Shown one piece after another: positions 10,264 through 20,963 of a stretch of DNA of 64,000 bases. Within the stretch, counting starts at the first letter, position 1. Each line of letters begins with the position of its first letter. The stretch spans positions 4,960,001-5,024,000 of the forward strand of contig CM048847.1 of assembly GCA_026545225.1 (NCBI GenBank), read 5' to 3'. A model generated the notes under the pieces. That model saw nothing but the letters and a program-made list of their open reading frames with translations. It did no database searches and had not been told where the DNA came from. The position numbers were made by a program, and so were the translations under genes. Origin of the DNA: Cornus controversa (taxonomy: Eukaryota > Streptophyta > Magnoliopsida > Cornales > Cornaceae).

Positions 10264-10640
10264 TGTCACGCCCCGATTTCCGACACCAGGTTAGGAGCGA
10301 AGGGAACGGGGGTGAATCCGTAATTTCACCTCAAGTCCTCACAACTTAATCTCATTATAATCATATTGCGGAAGCATTCTATATGCACACCCTTCAAGTG
10401 GCATTAGATCATCAAAGGCCCTTGCACATGATTTTCACATTTGGTTCTATACATATAAACCACTAAGTTCCGGACCTCAAATTTTTTACACAGATGGAAT
10501 TTGATTATGAAACCTATACCATTGGATAGATCTTTCAAAAATACTCAATTTCAAAAAAAACCACACTCAATTCCGATTTAAAACGAAGAAATTACATCGA
10601 AACGAAGTTTGGACAAATTTTGAACCTTGCTGTGAATAGT

Positions 10641-10887
10641 AATTTCGATCAATCGAAATTGGATTTCGATCAATCGAAATCCATCTCGATTAATCGAGAT
10701 TTTGACCCCATCAATCGAAGGAAACAGCCTCTCGGTACTTTGGACCTGCAATATTTCGATTGATCGAAGTTGGGACTTTGATTGATCGAAATAAAGCTTA
10801 AAAATCCATAAAAACTCGCAACCATTTCGATCAATCGAGATGGGCATCTCGATTAATCGAAATGGGCATTTCGATTAATCGAAATGT
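10641..10887. repeat. Array of TTTCGATYAATCGAAA-type palindromes, 3' LTR-D
   Basis: About nine near-palindromes of 16-20 bp lie within 250 bp. The first is AATTTCGAT-CA-ATCGAAATT at 10641-10660. Both ATTT/AAAT and ATCT/AGAT arms occur, so base changes are mirrored on the other arm. In the element's sense it lies downstream of the candidate intron. The palindromes read the same on both strands. Confidence 0.9.
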
Positions 10888-11582
10888 ACTGCCCAGTTTC
10901 TCCCAAACACCTATATAAGATCAATTTGAACCCAAATCTCAACCAAACCACCTTAGATCATTCATAACTCATATAAATCATCTACCATTGATATAATATC
11001 GTACTCACACATCAACCTACACATTTGAATCTCAATCTTGTATAATCATAGAAAATTCATCCAAAGTTCACAATGCACAAAAAAATTCAAGTGAACCAAA
11101 CCATCCTCATTTTTCCAAAGGTGATCTTCATTAACCCAACCATACAATCTAACTTATATATTGAGATCCTACAACCATGATTCCAACGTAAATCCACAAC
11201 TCTAAACATTCATATCCACAAAATTAAAATACAAGAGACAAAAGAATGCATTCATCCATTTAAATTCCAAATCCATACATAATCCATGGAACCATACACA
11301 TAAGAATTCAAATGGCCCTTTTTGCATACATTCTACAAGTCTCAAATGAAGGAAGCCATTATACATACATTTCTCAAAAATTGCTTTTCCTACAAGTGTG
11401 GCACTTACATTTGGATTTCACATACATAAGAAGGTACAAATGTAAAGGCAACACCACAACCATTGTCTACATGCCATAAGCCGGCATGGACATTTATCTA
11501 CATCTCAAAAGAGCAAAAGTCCAAAAATAAGCTCAACATATCCATAGAGCTAATCATGCTTCGTCTTCCATTGGCGCCTTAT

Positions 11583-12496
11583 CTGAAAATGTTTATATAA
11601 ATATGGGGTGAGCAACACTGCGGCTCAGTAGGAATGATCCACCCAACCCCACTCTAACTCAGGCGGCCATGCATGGATGCATATGAAATCCCTACATGTC
11701 TACATGACAAGTATACATGCTTTTAACCCATAAACAAACACATTTTTCAAATCATGCGTGATGCTTCACATCTCAATGCATTTACATATACATACATATA
11801 TATATATATCCAATTGAGCAAGCCACAATATATATATATATATATATAACTCATGCCACATAAATCCGGAAATCACTTCAATGGGGACTAGCTTATCACT
11901 CCATCCATAGTAAGGGTCTCTTCGGCACCCAAACTCTGCTTGTGCTTTATCGGGTTACTAATCCGAAGGGAGCACCTCCTCTTGGCCAAGTTTTGGGTCT
12001 TTCACCCTAGGGACCATTCCCTCACCTTAATTCTCAATGTTGTCACGCCCCAAAAACTCGCTTTTCACATAGTGCACATAATCACATCAATGCACTTATT
12101 CCACACCATGAATGCATTTTCTTTTGTCAAATCAATGCATTTTCCTTTCCCTCAAGATTGTCACAATGCCATCACACTCATATCATGAAAATCACCATGC
12201 TTATGCATTTAACAAGGAAAATCATATCTTTCATGCACAAGTCTATAAAAATTCACATTTTTCATGCTTTCACCAAATGATCACATTTTTCATTAAGAAC
12301 ATTCATAGTCTCACTTGCACATACACAACATATATAAGTTCTAACCAACATGCTAGACATTTATACATGCATAATCACATTAGTATACATATATACACAT
12401 ATACATAACCCTAAACTCAAGAAATCCCAATCTATCTTTCATGTCACAAGTATGTGACCTATAGAATCAAAGTAAAGATGAGTCTAGCACCCCTAC
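11583..12496 (-). other. Candidate leader intron in 3' LTR-D
   Basis: In the minus sense the donor is TTTGAG|GTAGGGGTG at 12497/12496. The acceptor is TTTTCAG|ATAAGGCGCC at 11583/11582, preceded by GCTCACCCC. The same two boxes occur in order in LTR-B and LTR-C. TATA microsatellites lie inside it. Confidence 0.45.
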
Positions 12497-13120
12497 CTCA
12501 AATTCCCAAGCTTTGAATCCAACTTTGAGAAATCCCAGCTTTCTCAACTTCACCAAACGGAGACTTTGATCGGTTCAAACCGATGCCCTTGATGTCCCCT
12601 ACACACTTTCCTTCTTCAAGATCTTCCAAATCACACCTTAAGGCCTTCAAACTCTAGAGAGAAGGGAGAGAGATGAAGTGGGATACGTAGAGAGAGAGAG
12701 GGATCTGTAAAATGAAATGTCTCAGACCCTTTTTGATATTTATCTCAACCCTAGGGGCGCGAAATGACCATTTTACCCCTACCCACTTAATGTACCTTCC
12801 CGAGCTCGGAATTAATTCCCGAAAACTCCGTTGGACTCGAAATCACTTCCTTAACATTCTAAATATTTCGTTTAGTCCATAATCAAAAATAAAATTTCTC
12901 AGAATTTTCCCAAAATTCCCGGACCCACTTAACCTAATCCCGGGCCCCCGTTGACCAAAAAGTCAAACTTTCCCAAAAGTCGCCAAAACTTCCCAAAACC
13001 ATATTCCAACCCTCTAAACATGTTTCCCGCATCCAAAACAAGTTAAATATCATTTAAAATGCATTTAAAGCAATAAATGACAAATTAAAAAACCGGCCAA
13101 AATTGGGCACGGTCTCTACA

Positions 13121-13134
13121 ACCTCCCAACCTTA
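13121..13134 (-). other. Polypurine tract of element D
   Basis: The minus strand reads TAAGGTTGGGAGGT directly against the 3' LTR start TGTAGAGACC. It lies 32 bp beyond the pol stop. Confidence 0.85.
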
Positions 13135-13166
13135 TAAGAATTTCGTCCTCGAAATTAGAATGTACC

Positions 13167-16100
13167 TCAAGTGGTGAACAACTCGGGATACTTTGAGCGG
13201 ACTTCTTGTTCTCGCTCCCACGTAGCGTCCTCCACCCCATGATGCCTCCAAAGCACTTTAACCAATGGAATGGTTTTGCCCCGAAGCACTTGTTCTCTAG
13301 TATCCAAAATCAGAATCGGCCTGTCCTCGTATGACACATCCTCCTCCACCTCAAGGTCTGCCCAATCAAGCACATGTGAAGGGTCCGGTTCATACTTCCT
13401 CAACATAGACACATGGAAAGTGTTGTGCACACTTGACAATTGCGGTGGCAATGCCAAGCGATAAGCAACCTCTCCCACCCGATCCAAAATCTCAAATGGC
13501 CCAATAAATCGTGGTGCAAGCTTGCCACTACGACCGAACCTCATCAAACCTTTCCGTGGCGAGACCTTCAAAAAGACATGATCTCCCACCTCAAATGCTA
13601 GTGGTCGCCGTCTCCTATCGGCGTAGCTTTTCTGACGACTCTGAGCCGTAAGCAATCTCTGCCGAATTACCTTGATCTTCTCCGTAGTTTCCCGAACTAA
13701 ATCTGGTCCCAAAGAAACTGTCTCCCCTACATCAGTCCAACAGATAGGTGACCTACACGGTCTACCATACAAAGCCTCAAATGGAGCCATTTCAATGCTA
13801 GCATGATAGCTATTATTGTATGCAAACTCCACCAAAGGAAGGTGATCCTCCCAACTACCCCGAAGGTCAAGTACACACGCCCGCAACATATCCTCCAAAA
13901 TCTGTATAGTACGCTCGGACTGACCATCCATCTGGGGATGAAAAGCTGTGCTAAAGTGAAGGTCCGTATCAAGCGCTGCTTGGAAACTCTGCCAAAATCG
14001 AGATGTAAATCGCGGGTCTCTATCTGAAACAATAGAAACTGGCACACCATGAAGCCTAAGGATCTGCTCAATATACAATCTACTGAGAGTATCCACATCA
14101 TCTGTCACTCTAATGGGAATAAAGTGAGCTACCTTCGTCAATCTGTCAACGACCACCCAAACTGCGTCGTGATCCTTCCTCGACCTTGGAAGCCCCGTCA
14201 CAAAATCCATAGTGACATGCTCCCATTTCCACATAGCCACAGGCAATGGCTGCAACAACCCCGCTGGTCTCTGATGCTCGGCCTTCACTTGTTGACAAGT
14301 GAGGCACCTCGCCACAAACTGAGCTACATCCTTTTTCATACCCTTCCACCAATACTGTCGGCGTAGGTTATGGTACATCTTGGTACCACCTGGATGTACT
14401 GCTAGCCTCGAGTTGTGAAACTCTCTCAGAATTTCATCCCGACAAGCTAAGGGAACGAACATTTTCCCCTTGAATCTCATGCTCTCATCTGAATGAACTG
14501 TCCATCCATCCACCACTTCACCACCCAAAATCCGTGTGCGAATAGTCTCAACCTCACTATCCTTCCTTTGCTCTTCAATCACTCTACTCACAAGAGTTGG
14601 TTGAGCGATAAGAGTAAATAACATTGCCGGTCCATCATCCTCACTGAAATGCAATCCTATTTCTGAGATATCTTCCATCATCTTCCACTCCCGTATGGCT
14701 AAGCTCGCTAAGCTACCATGTGACTTCCTACTCAGTGCATCCGCCACTACATTGGCCTTTCCCGGATGATATTGTAAGTCAAAGTCATAGTCCTCCATAT
14801 ACTCCATCCACCTCCGTTGCCTCATATTCAAATCCTTTTGTGAGAAAAGGTATTTGAGACTTTTGTGATCCGAAAACACTTCAAACTTCTCACCATACAA
14901 ATAATGTCTCCACACCTTAAGTGCAAAGATCACGGCTGCCAATTCCAAGTCATGTGTCGGGTAATTTTGTTCGTGCGTCTTCAACTGCCTTGAACCATAC
15001 GCCACTACTTGTTCGGTTTGCATTAGCACACATCCCAAACCAAGTCGTGAAGCGTCACAATAAATTGTATACCCCAACCCACGTTCTGGAATGATCAAAA
15101 TTGGAGCCGAAGTCAACCGGCTCTTCAATTCCATGAATGCATGCTCGCAAGCATCATCCCATACAAACTTCACCCCTTTTCGGGTAAGCTTTGTCATAGG
15201 TGCAGCTAGCCTCGAAAAGTCCTTCACAAACCTCTGATAATACCCGGCCAATCCCAAGAAACTACGTATCTCAAACACGCTCTTAGGTCTTTCCCAACTC
15301 ATCACCGCTTCTATCTTGGATGGATCTACGGAAACCCCTCCTTTAGACACAACATGCCCAAGGAATTTCACTTCCGCTAGCCAAAATTCACATTTTTCAT
15401 ATTTGGCATATAATTGATGTTCTCTTAGAAGCTGCAACACAATCCTCAAGTGACCCTCGTGCTCCTCTTCCGAAGACGAGTACACTAGGATGTCATCGAC
15501 AAATACAACCACAAACTTGTCCAAGTAAGCATTGAACACTCTATGCATTAGATCCATGAATGCTACCGGTGCATTCGTCAAATCAAATGGCATCACCAAA
15601 AATTCATAATGCCCGTATCGAGTGCGAAAAGCAGTTTTCGGAATGTCCGCCTCTCTAATCCCCAACTGATAGTAGCCCGATCTCAAGTCTATCTTTGAGA
15701 AACACCTCGAACCCTTAAGTTGATCAAACAAGTCATCTATCCTTGGCAAGGGATATTTATTTTTGATCGTTGCCCGATTCAACTTCCTATAGTCAATGCA
15801 AAGCCGCAAAGACCCGTCCTTCTTCTTAGCAAAAAGAACCGGAGCTCCCCAAGGCGATGTACTAGGGCGTACAAATCCCTTGTCTAGTAGCTCTTGCAAT
15901 TGGTCCTTCAACTCTTTCAACTCAGCCGGTGCCATTCGGTACGGTGCCATAGAAATGGGCGTGGTACCTGGAGCAAGATCTATCACAAACTCCAATTCTT
16001 GTTTCAGAGGCAACTGTGTCAATTCCCCAGGAAATACGTCCATAAACTCACACACTACATGAGGAAGCTCTCCAAGTGTCTCATCATCACCATCAACTAG

Positions 16101-16865
16101 TAGGCTCGCTAAGAAATGCCCAATCCCTCTCTGATCACTCAAACCATGCAAAGATGACAAGTAGAAGTCATCCCGCTCTCCCACAAAACATATACTAACA
16201 CCAGAGGATGTACACAAGGTCACTCTTCCCCGATGACAATCAATATTGGCTCTGTAGGTCGATAGCCAATCCATACCCAAGATTACATCAAAGCTAGACA
16301 TCTCAAGAAGAATAAAATCAAACACTAGTCGATGTCCCAAAATCTCGATCTCACAAGATCGGCACACATCACTCAAAACCACTCTACCACCAACTGGCGT
16401 ATCAATGGATAAAACCGAGTCCAAAGATGACACCTCCAACCCCAAAGTACAAGCAAATGCATATGATATGAATGAATGTGATGCACCTGAATCTACTAAA
16501 ACCCTAGCCCATGAGCTAGATACACCTGAATCTACTAAAACCCTAGCCCACGAGCTAGATACAAGAAATATACCTCGGACCACTGACGGTCCTGCCGAGG
16601 TCTCTGCCGGAACAAGAGTAAAAGCACGGCCTTGGGATCTCTGGCCTTGCTGTCCCGGACCCTGATATCCTGACTGCTGACTGGGAGCACTAGACGTGGT
16701 TCCCCTAGCAGGTGCCCGTGAACTCTGAACTGAAGGCGCTGTCTGCTGTGGCGGCAATGCCCTAAAACCTATCTGTGAAGTCATAGGCTGCATAGGACGC
16801 TGCTGTGAACCAGTACCACCCTGCACACTCTTCTTCTGTGGGCAATTCCAACTAATATGCCCCAT
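13167..16865 (-). CDS. pol part of element D gag-pol: protease, RT, RNase H, integrase, chromodomain
   Basis: The frame has 1232 codons, in phase with gag, from the first Met after the TGA. Residues 1-8 are the end of a second zinc knuckle (H3, C8). The protease has Asp-Ser-Gly at 112-114 and again at 125-127, because 13 residues are duplicated. RT spans about 290-500 with Phe-Val-Asp-Asp at 455-458; Asp428 stands where relatives have Gly in the MPFGLTNAP motif. RNase H has D604, E641, D666 and D709. Integrase has H824, H832, C854, C857 and D887, D948, E984, then a GPF motif at 1122-1124. The chromodomain is about 1175-1230. The frame ends with a proper stop at 13167. As it stands it could only be made by reading through or re-initiating after the TGA. 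The motifs are seen; the Tekay placement rests on family knowledge. Confidence 0.92.
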   Translation of the reverse strand: MGHISWNCPQKKSVQGGTGSQQRPMQPMTSQIGFRALPPQQTAPSVQSSRAPARGTTSSAPSQQSGYQGPGQQGQRSQGRAFTLVPAETSAGPSVVRGIFLVSSSWARVLVDSGVSSSWARVLVDSGASHSFISYAFACTLGLEVSSLDSVLSIDTPVGGRVVLSDVCRSCEIEILGHRLVFDFILLEMSSFDVILGMDWLSTYRANIDCHRGRVTLCTSSGVSICFVGERDDFYLSSLHGLSDQRGIGHFLASLLVDGDDETLGELPHVVCEFMDVFPGELTQLPLKQELEFVIDLAPGTTPISMAPYRMAPAELKELKDQLQELLDKGFVRPSTSPWGAPVLFAKKKDGSLRLCIDYRKLNRATIKNKYPLPRIDDLFDQLKGSRCFSKIDLRSGYYQLGIREADIPKTAFRTRYGHYEFLVMPFDLTNAPVAFMDLMHRVFNAYLDKFVVVFVDDILVYSSSEEEHEGHLRIVLQLLREHQLYAKYEKCEFWLAEVKFLGHVVSKGGVSVDPSKIEAVMSWERPKSVFEIRSFLGLAGYYQRFVKDFSRLAAPMTKLTRKGVKFVWDDACEHAFMELKSRLTSAPILIIPERGLGYTIYCDASRLGLGCVLMQTEQVVAYGSRQLKTHEQNYPTHDLELAAVIFALKVWRHYLYGEKFEVFSDHKSLKYLFSQKDLNMRQRRWMEYMEDYDFDLQYHPGKANVVADALSRKSHGSLASLAIREWKMMEDISEIGLHFSEDDGPAMLFTLIAQPTLVSRVIEEQRKDSEVETIRTRILGGEVVDGWTVHSDESMRFKGKMFVPLACRDEILREFHNSRLAVHPGGTKMYHNLRRQYWWKGMKKDVAQFVARCLTCQQVKAEHQRPAGLLQPLPVAMWKWEHVTMDFVTGLPRSRKDHDAVWVVVDRLTKVAHFIPIRVTDDVDTLSRLYIEQILRLHGVPVSIVSDRDPRFTSRFWQSFQAALDTDLHFSTAFHPQMDGQSERTIQILEDMLRACVLDLRGSWEDHLPLVEFAYNNSYHASIEMAPFEALYGRPCRSPICWTDVGETVSLGPDLVRETTEKIKVIRQRLLTAQSRQKSYADRRRRPLAFEVGDHVFLKVSPRKGLMRFGRSGKLAPRFIGPFEILDRVGEVAYRLALPPQLSSVHNTFHVSMLRKYEPDPSHVLDWADLEVEEDVSYEDRPILILDTREQVLRGKTIPLVKVLWRHHGVEDATWEREQEVRSKYPELFTT
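16485..16562 (-). repeat. 39-bp tandem duplication across the protease active site
   Basis: Two copies with period 39 (starting near 16485 and 16524 on the plus strand) differ at about one base (CCATGAG versus CCACGAG). The frame is kept, so the protein has two Asp-Ser-Gly motifs 13 residues apart. Only the second is followed by Ala-Ser-His-Ser-Phe as in the relatives. The single-copy form is present in element C at about 33750. Confidence 0.93.
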
Positions 16866-16880
16866 TTGATGACAATGGTA

Positions 16881-17816
16881 TCACTTTTTATCTGCCACTA
16901 ACGGAACTTGCCCTTGAGTACACTCGGCCATTCTGTGTCCCGGTTTTTGGCAATTGAAACAGACTATCCTTGATCGAAAAGGTCCAGAAGGTATAGCCAC
17001 AGAACTCACTGATTGAGTTGGTTGCCTTTGTGAGGATGACCCACCAATCCTCATCTTCTTTCTAGCACGATTATCCGTAAGGGATCCAGTGCCTCTTGCT
17101 TGGTTCTGTGCTTCTCTTATTCTTTGGTTATCATTGCTAAACTCTTCAGAAATCAATGCTCTCTCCACTACTGCTGCATAGTTGGTCAAGCCTAAAATCC
17201 CAACCTTGTCCCGTATGTAGGTTCGGAGACCTCTTATGAATTGCTTAATTTTAAGCTCTTCCGTTGGGATCATCTCCTTTGCAAACCTAGCCAAGGAGGT
17301 AAACTTTGTTTCGTACTCCATCACCGTCATTGTCCCTTGGACAAGGTTAAAGAATTCCCTCCTCATACTGTCTTTCATTGTCACTGGAAAGTACTTCTCG
17401 AAGAAAAGCACTTGGAATGTGTCCCATTCCATTATCTCCAAATCATGGTAATCTCCCAAGAACTTCCACCAACGTTTGGCGTCATCCTTGAGGTAATGAG
17501 TGGCTACCTTAACTTTCAAGTCCTCCTCAATTTCAAGTACATTAAGGAGTGTAACCATCTCATCCAACCAGCTTTCAGCTACCATTGGATCGGGTCCCCC
17601 AGAATAGGTTGGCGGATTGTGCTTCTTGGTATGCCCCAATGCCGTTATCATTCGGCTAGGAGGAGCTGCTCTCGGTGGAGCTTGTGTCTCCTCTTGAGTT
17701 TCCCTTTGAGTTTCCCTTGCAATTTGCCGCATGGTAGCAACCATGTCGCGCATAAATTGCTCTCCTCCAATAGGGACCACTTCCGGTGTCCTCTCACGAG
17801 CTCTTCTTGGTGGCAT
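16881..17816 (-). CDS. gag of element D (311 aa, stops at a TGA in the second zinc knuckle)
   Basis: The start Met-Pro-Pro-Arg-Arg-Ala-Arg is shared with the gag proteins of B and C. A retrotransposon gag (capsid-like) region spans about 60-220 and includes RWWKFL (115-120) and EYETKFTSLARFA (167-179). A CCHC zinc knuckle is seen at C286, C289, H294, C299. Gag would form the particle and bind RNA. The frame continues beyond the stop: five in-phase codons link it to the pol frame, and the rest of a second CCHC knuckle follows. The TGA (16881-16883) sits where the first Cys of that knuckle is expected. Relatives B and C have two intact knuckles, so this stop is most likely a mutation rather than a gag-pol boundary. 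Confidence 0.9.
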   Translation of the reverse strand: MPPRRARERTPEVVPIGGEQFMRDMVATMRQIARETQRETQEETQAPPRAAPPSRMITALGHTKKHNPPTYSGGPDPMVAESWLDEMVTLLNVLEIEEDLKVKVATHYLKDDAKRWWKFLGDYHDLEIMEWDTFQVLFFEKYFPVTMKDSMRREFFNLVQGTMTVMEYETKFTSLARFAKEMIPTEELKIKQFIRGLRTYIRDKVGILGLTNYAAVVERALISEEFSNDNQRIREAQNQARGTGSLTDNRARKKMRIGGSSSQRQPTQSVSSVAIPSGPFRSRIVCFNCQKPGHRMAECTQGQVPLVADKK

Positions 17817-18079
17817 CCTTCTATATAGATGACAATAATATATTTAGAATTTATGCACGAATCTATAGGTCCAATTCACATCATGCATACTGAACATGCT
17901 AAGGCACTTCACAATTAGCATGTTATGTAAACAATTAAGCACACAAAAGTTTCCAAGTAATATGCACTTAATCCCTAACTTATACTTATAACCTCAATTC
18001 ACAATTTTTGAAGTCATCAAGTTCTTTCAATCCAAAATGTGGCCTAACCATTTCCCGTCATCCGTAGGTATTCAAACCC
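17817..18079 (-). other. Untranslated leader between PBS and gag, element D
   Basis: No open frame of note is present. One copy of the GGTTTGAATACCT motif follows the PBS, the single-copy counterpart of the repeats at 160-475. Confidence 0.6.
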
Positions 18080-18097
18080 GGTTAAGCTCTGATACCA
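18080..18097 (-). other. Primer binding site of element D
   Basis: The minus strand reads TGGTATCAGAGCTTAACC, starting three bases after the 5' LTR end. It matches the complement of the initiator-Met tRNA 3' end over the first 12 bases. Confidence 0.9.
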
Positions 18098-18481
18098 TGT
18101 TGTCACACCCCGATTTCTGACACCCGGTTAGGAGCGAAGGGAACGGGGGTGAATCCGTAATTTCACCTCAAGTCCTCACAACTTAATCTCATTATAATCA
18201 TATCTATTGCAGAAGCATTCTATATGCACACCCTTCAAGTGGCATTAGGTCATCAAAGGCCCTTGCACATGATTTTCACATTTGGTTCTATACATATAAA
18301 CCACTAAGTTCCGGACCTCAAATTTTTTACACAGATGGAATTTGATTATGAAACCTATACCATTGGATAGATCTTTCAAAAATACTCAAGTTCAAAAAAA
18401 ACCACACTCAATTCCGATTTAAAACGAAGAAATTACATCGAAACGAAGTTTGGACAAATTTTGAACCTTGCTGTGAATAGT

Positions 18482-18726
18482 AATTTCGATCAATCGAAAT
18501 TGGATTTCGATCAATCGAAATCCATCTCGATTAATCGAGATTTTGACCCCATCAATCGAAGGAAACAGCCTCTCGGTACTTTGGACCTGCAATATTTTGA
18601 TTGATCGAAGTTGGGACTTTGATTGATCGAAATAAAGCTTAAAAATCCATAAAAACTCGCAACCATTTCGATCAATCGAGATGGGCATCTCGATTAATCA
18701 AAATGGGCATTTTGATTAATCGAAAT
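18482..18726. repeat. Array of TTTCGATYAATCGAAA-type palindromes, 5' LTR-D
   Basis: This is the same array as 10641-10887, with a few arms damaged by C-to-T type changes (for example ATTAATCAAAATG and CATTTTGATTAATCG). Confidence 0.9.
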
Positions 18727-19423
18727 GTACTGCCCAGTTTCTCCCAAACACCTATATAAGATCAATTTGAACCCAAATCTCAACCAAACCACCTTAGATC
18801 ATTCATAACTCATATAAATCATCTACCATTGATATAATATCGTACTCACACATCAACCTACACATTTGAATCTCAATCTTGTATAATCATAGAAAATTCA
18901 TCCAAAGTTCACAATGCACAAAAAAATTCAAGTGAACCAAACCATCCTCATTTTTCCAAAGGTGATCTTCATTAACCCAACCATACAATCTAACTTATAT
19001 ATTGAGATCCTACAACCATGATTCCAACGTAAATCCACAACTCTAAACATTCATATCCACAAAATTAAAATACAAGAGACAAAAGAATGCATTCATCCAT
19101 TTAAATTCCAAATCCATACATAATCCATGGAACCATACACATAAGAATTCAAATGGCCCTTTTTGCATACATTCTACAAGTCTCAAATGAAGGAAGCCAT
19201 TATACATACATTTCTCAAAAATTGCTTTTCCTACAAGTGTGGCACTTACATTTGGATTTCACATACATAAGAAGGTACAAATGTAAAGGCAACACCACAA
19301 CCATTGTCTACATGCCACAAGCCGGCATGGACATTTTTCTACATCTCAAAAGAGCAAAAGTCCAAAAATAAGCTCAACATATCCATAGAGCTAATCATGC
19401 TTCGTCTTCCATTGGCGCCTTAT

Positions 19424-20339
19424 CTGAAAATGTTTATATAAATATGGGGTGAGCAACACTACGGCTCAGTAGGAATGATCCACCCAACCCCACTCTAACT
19501 CAGGCGGCCATGCATGGATGCATATGAAATCCCTACATGTCTACATGACAAGTATACATGCTTTTAACCCATAAACAAACACGTTTTTCAAATCATGCGT
19601 GATGCTTCACATCTCAATGCATTTACATATACATACATATATATATATATCCAATTGAGCAAGCCACAATATATATATATATATATATATAACTCATGCC
19701 ACATAAATCCGGAAATCACTTCAATGGGGACTAGCTTATCACTCCATCCATAGTAAGGGTCTCTTCGGCACCCAAACTCTGCTTGTGCTTTATCGGGTTA
19801 CTAATCCGAAGGGAGCACCTCCTCTTGGCCAAGTTTTGGGTCTTTCACCCTAGGGACCATTCCCTCACCTTAATTCTCAATGTTGTCACGCCCCAAAAAC
19901 TCGCTTTTCACATAGTGCACATAATCACATCAATGCACTTATTCCACACCATGAATGCATTTTCTTTTGTCAAATCAATGCATTTTCCTTTCCCTCAAGA
20001 TTGTCACAATGCCATCACACTCATATCATGAAAATCACCATGCTTATGCATTTAACAAGGAAAATCATATCTTTTATGCACAAGTCTATAAAAATTCACA
20101 TTTTTCATGCTTTCACCAAATGATCACATTTTTCATTAAGAACATTCATAGTCTCACTTGCACATACACAACATATATAAGTTCTAACCAACATGCTAGA
20201 CATTTATACATGCATAATCACATTAGTATACATATATACACATATACATAACCCTAAACTCAAGAAATCCCAATCTATCTTTCATGTCACAAGTATGTGA
20301 CCTATAGAATCAAAGTAAAGATGAGTCTAGCACCCCTAC
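19424..20339 (-). other. Candidate leader intron in 5' LTR-D
   Basis: The donor GAG|GTAGGGGTG (20340/20339) and acceptor TTTTCAG|ATAAGGCGCC (19424/19423) are as in the other LTR. This copy would be the one in the 5' leader of a genomic transcript. The interval is 916 bp. Confidence 0.45.
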
Positions 20340-20499
20340 CTCAAATTCCCAAGCTTTGAATCCAACTTTGAGAAATCCCAGCTTTCTCAACTTCACCAAA
20401 TGGAGACTTTGATCGGTTCAAACCGATGCCCTTGATGTCCCCTACACACTTTCCTTCTTCAAGATCTTCCAAATCACACCTTAAGGCCTTCAAACTCTA

Positions 20500-20590
20500 G
20501 AGAGAAGGGAGAGAGATGAAGTGGGATACGTAGAGAGAGAGAGGGATCTGTAAAATGAAATGTCTCAAACCCTTTTTGATATTTATCTCA
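20500..20590 (-). promoter_or_regulatory. Candidate core promoter of element D
   Basis: In minus sense an AT-rich GATAAATATC element is followed 25-60 bp later by a CTCTCTCTCTAC tract. LTR-B (24209-24300) and LTR-C (29660-29775) have the same order: TA-rich box, then TC-rich tract. Promoter function is inferred from this shared layout. Confidence 0.4.
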
Positions 20591-20963
20591 ACCCTAGGGG
20601 CGCGAAATGACCATTTTACCCCTACCCACTTAATGTACCTTCCCGAGCTCGGAATTAATTCCCGAAAACTCCGTTGGACTCGAAATCACTTCCTTAACAT
20701 TCTAAATATTTCGTTTAGTCCATAATCAAAAATAAAATTTCTCAGAATTTTCCCAAAATTCCCGGACCCACTTAACCTAATCCCGGGCCCCCGTTGACCA
20801 AAAAGTCAAACTTTCCCAAAAGTCGCCAAAACTTCCCAAAACCATATTCCAACCCTCTAAACATGTTTCCCGCATCCAAAACAAGTTAAATATCATTTAA
20901 AATGCATTTAAAGCAATAAATGACAAATTGAAAAACCGGCCAAAATTGGGCACGGTCTCTACA

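Larger units (their letters stand above)
10264..13120 (-). repeat. 3' LTR of element D (family LTR-D, 2857 bp)
   Basis: On the minus strand it starts TGTAGAGACCG and ends GGGCGTGACA. It is colinear with 18101-20963, and most differences are C/T or G/A changes plus a TA microsatellite length change. It contains a candidate intron at 12496-11583 and the palindrome array at 10641-10887. Confidence 0.92.
10264..20963 (-). mobile_element. Complete Tekay/Del-like Ty3/gypsy chromovirus-type element D
   Basis: The 10.7-kb element lies on the minus strand, flanked by TTTTT and inserted in a satellite monomer. Its order, in its own sense, is 5' LTR (20963-18101), PBS (18097-18080), gag (17816-16881), protease-RT-RNase H-integrase-chromodomain (16865-13167), PPT (13134-13121) and 3' LTR (13120-10264). 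Integrase before the C-terminal chromodomain and the protein similarity among B, C and D place it in the chromodomain (Tekay/Del) lineage. The LTRs differ at only about 20 sites by eye, so insertion is recent. The coding frame has one premature stop and other lesions, so it is probably not autonomous now. Confidence 0.93.
18101..20963 (-). repeat. 5' LTR of element D (2863 bp)
   Basis: It is colinear with the 3' LTR at roughly 99% identity by eye. Candidate promoter: an AT-rich GATAAATATCAAAAAGGG at about 20590-20573 in minus sense, then a TCTCTCTC-rich start region (about 20545-20500). The candidate intron is 20339-19424 and the palindrome array is 18726-18482. The right target duplication is TTTTT at 20964-20968. 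Confidence 0.92.

Noticed and set aside
10578-10847. 89-codon minus-strand frame in LTR-D (also 18419-18688)
   Set aside because: It is made by the TTTCGAT palindromes (repeated Ile-Asp/Ile-Glu words) and is not conserved as a protein in LTR-B.
14049-17828. Plus-strand open frames opposite pol and gag of element D (for example 17241-17828, 195 codons)
   Set aside because: They are shadows of the minus-strand gag-pol coding sequence.
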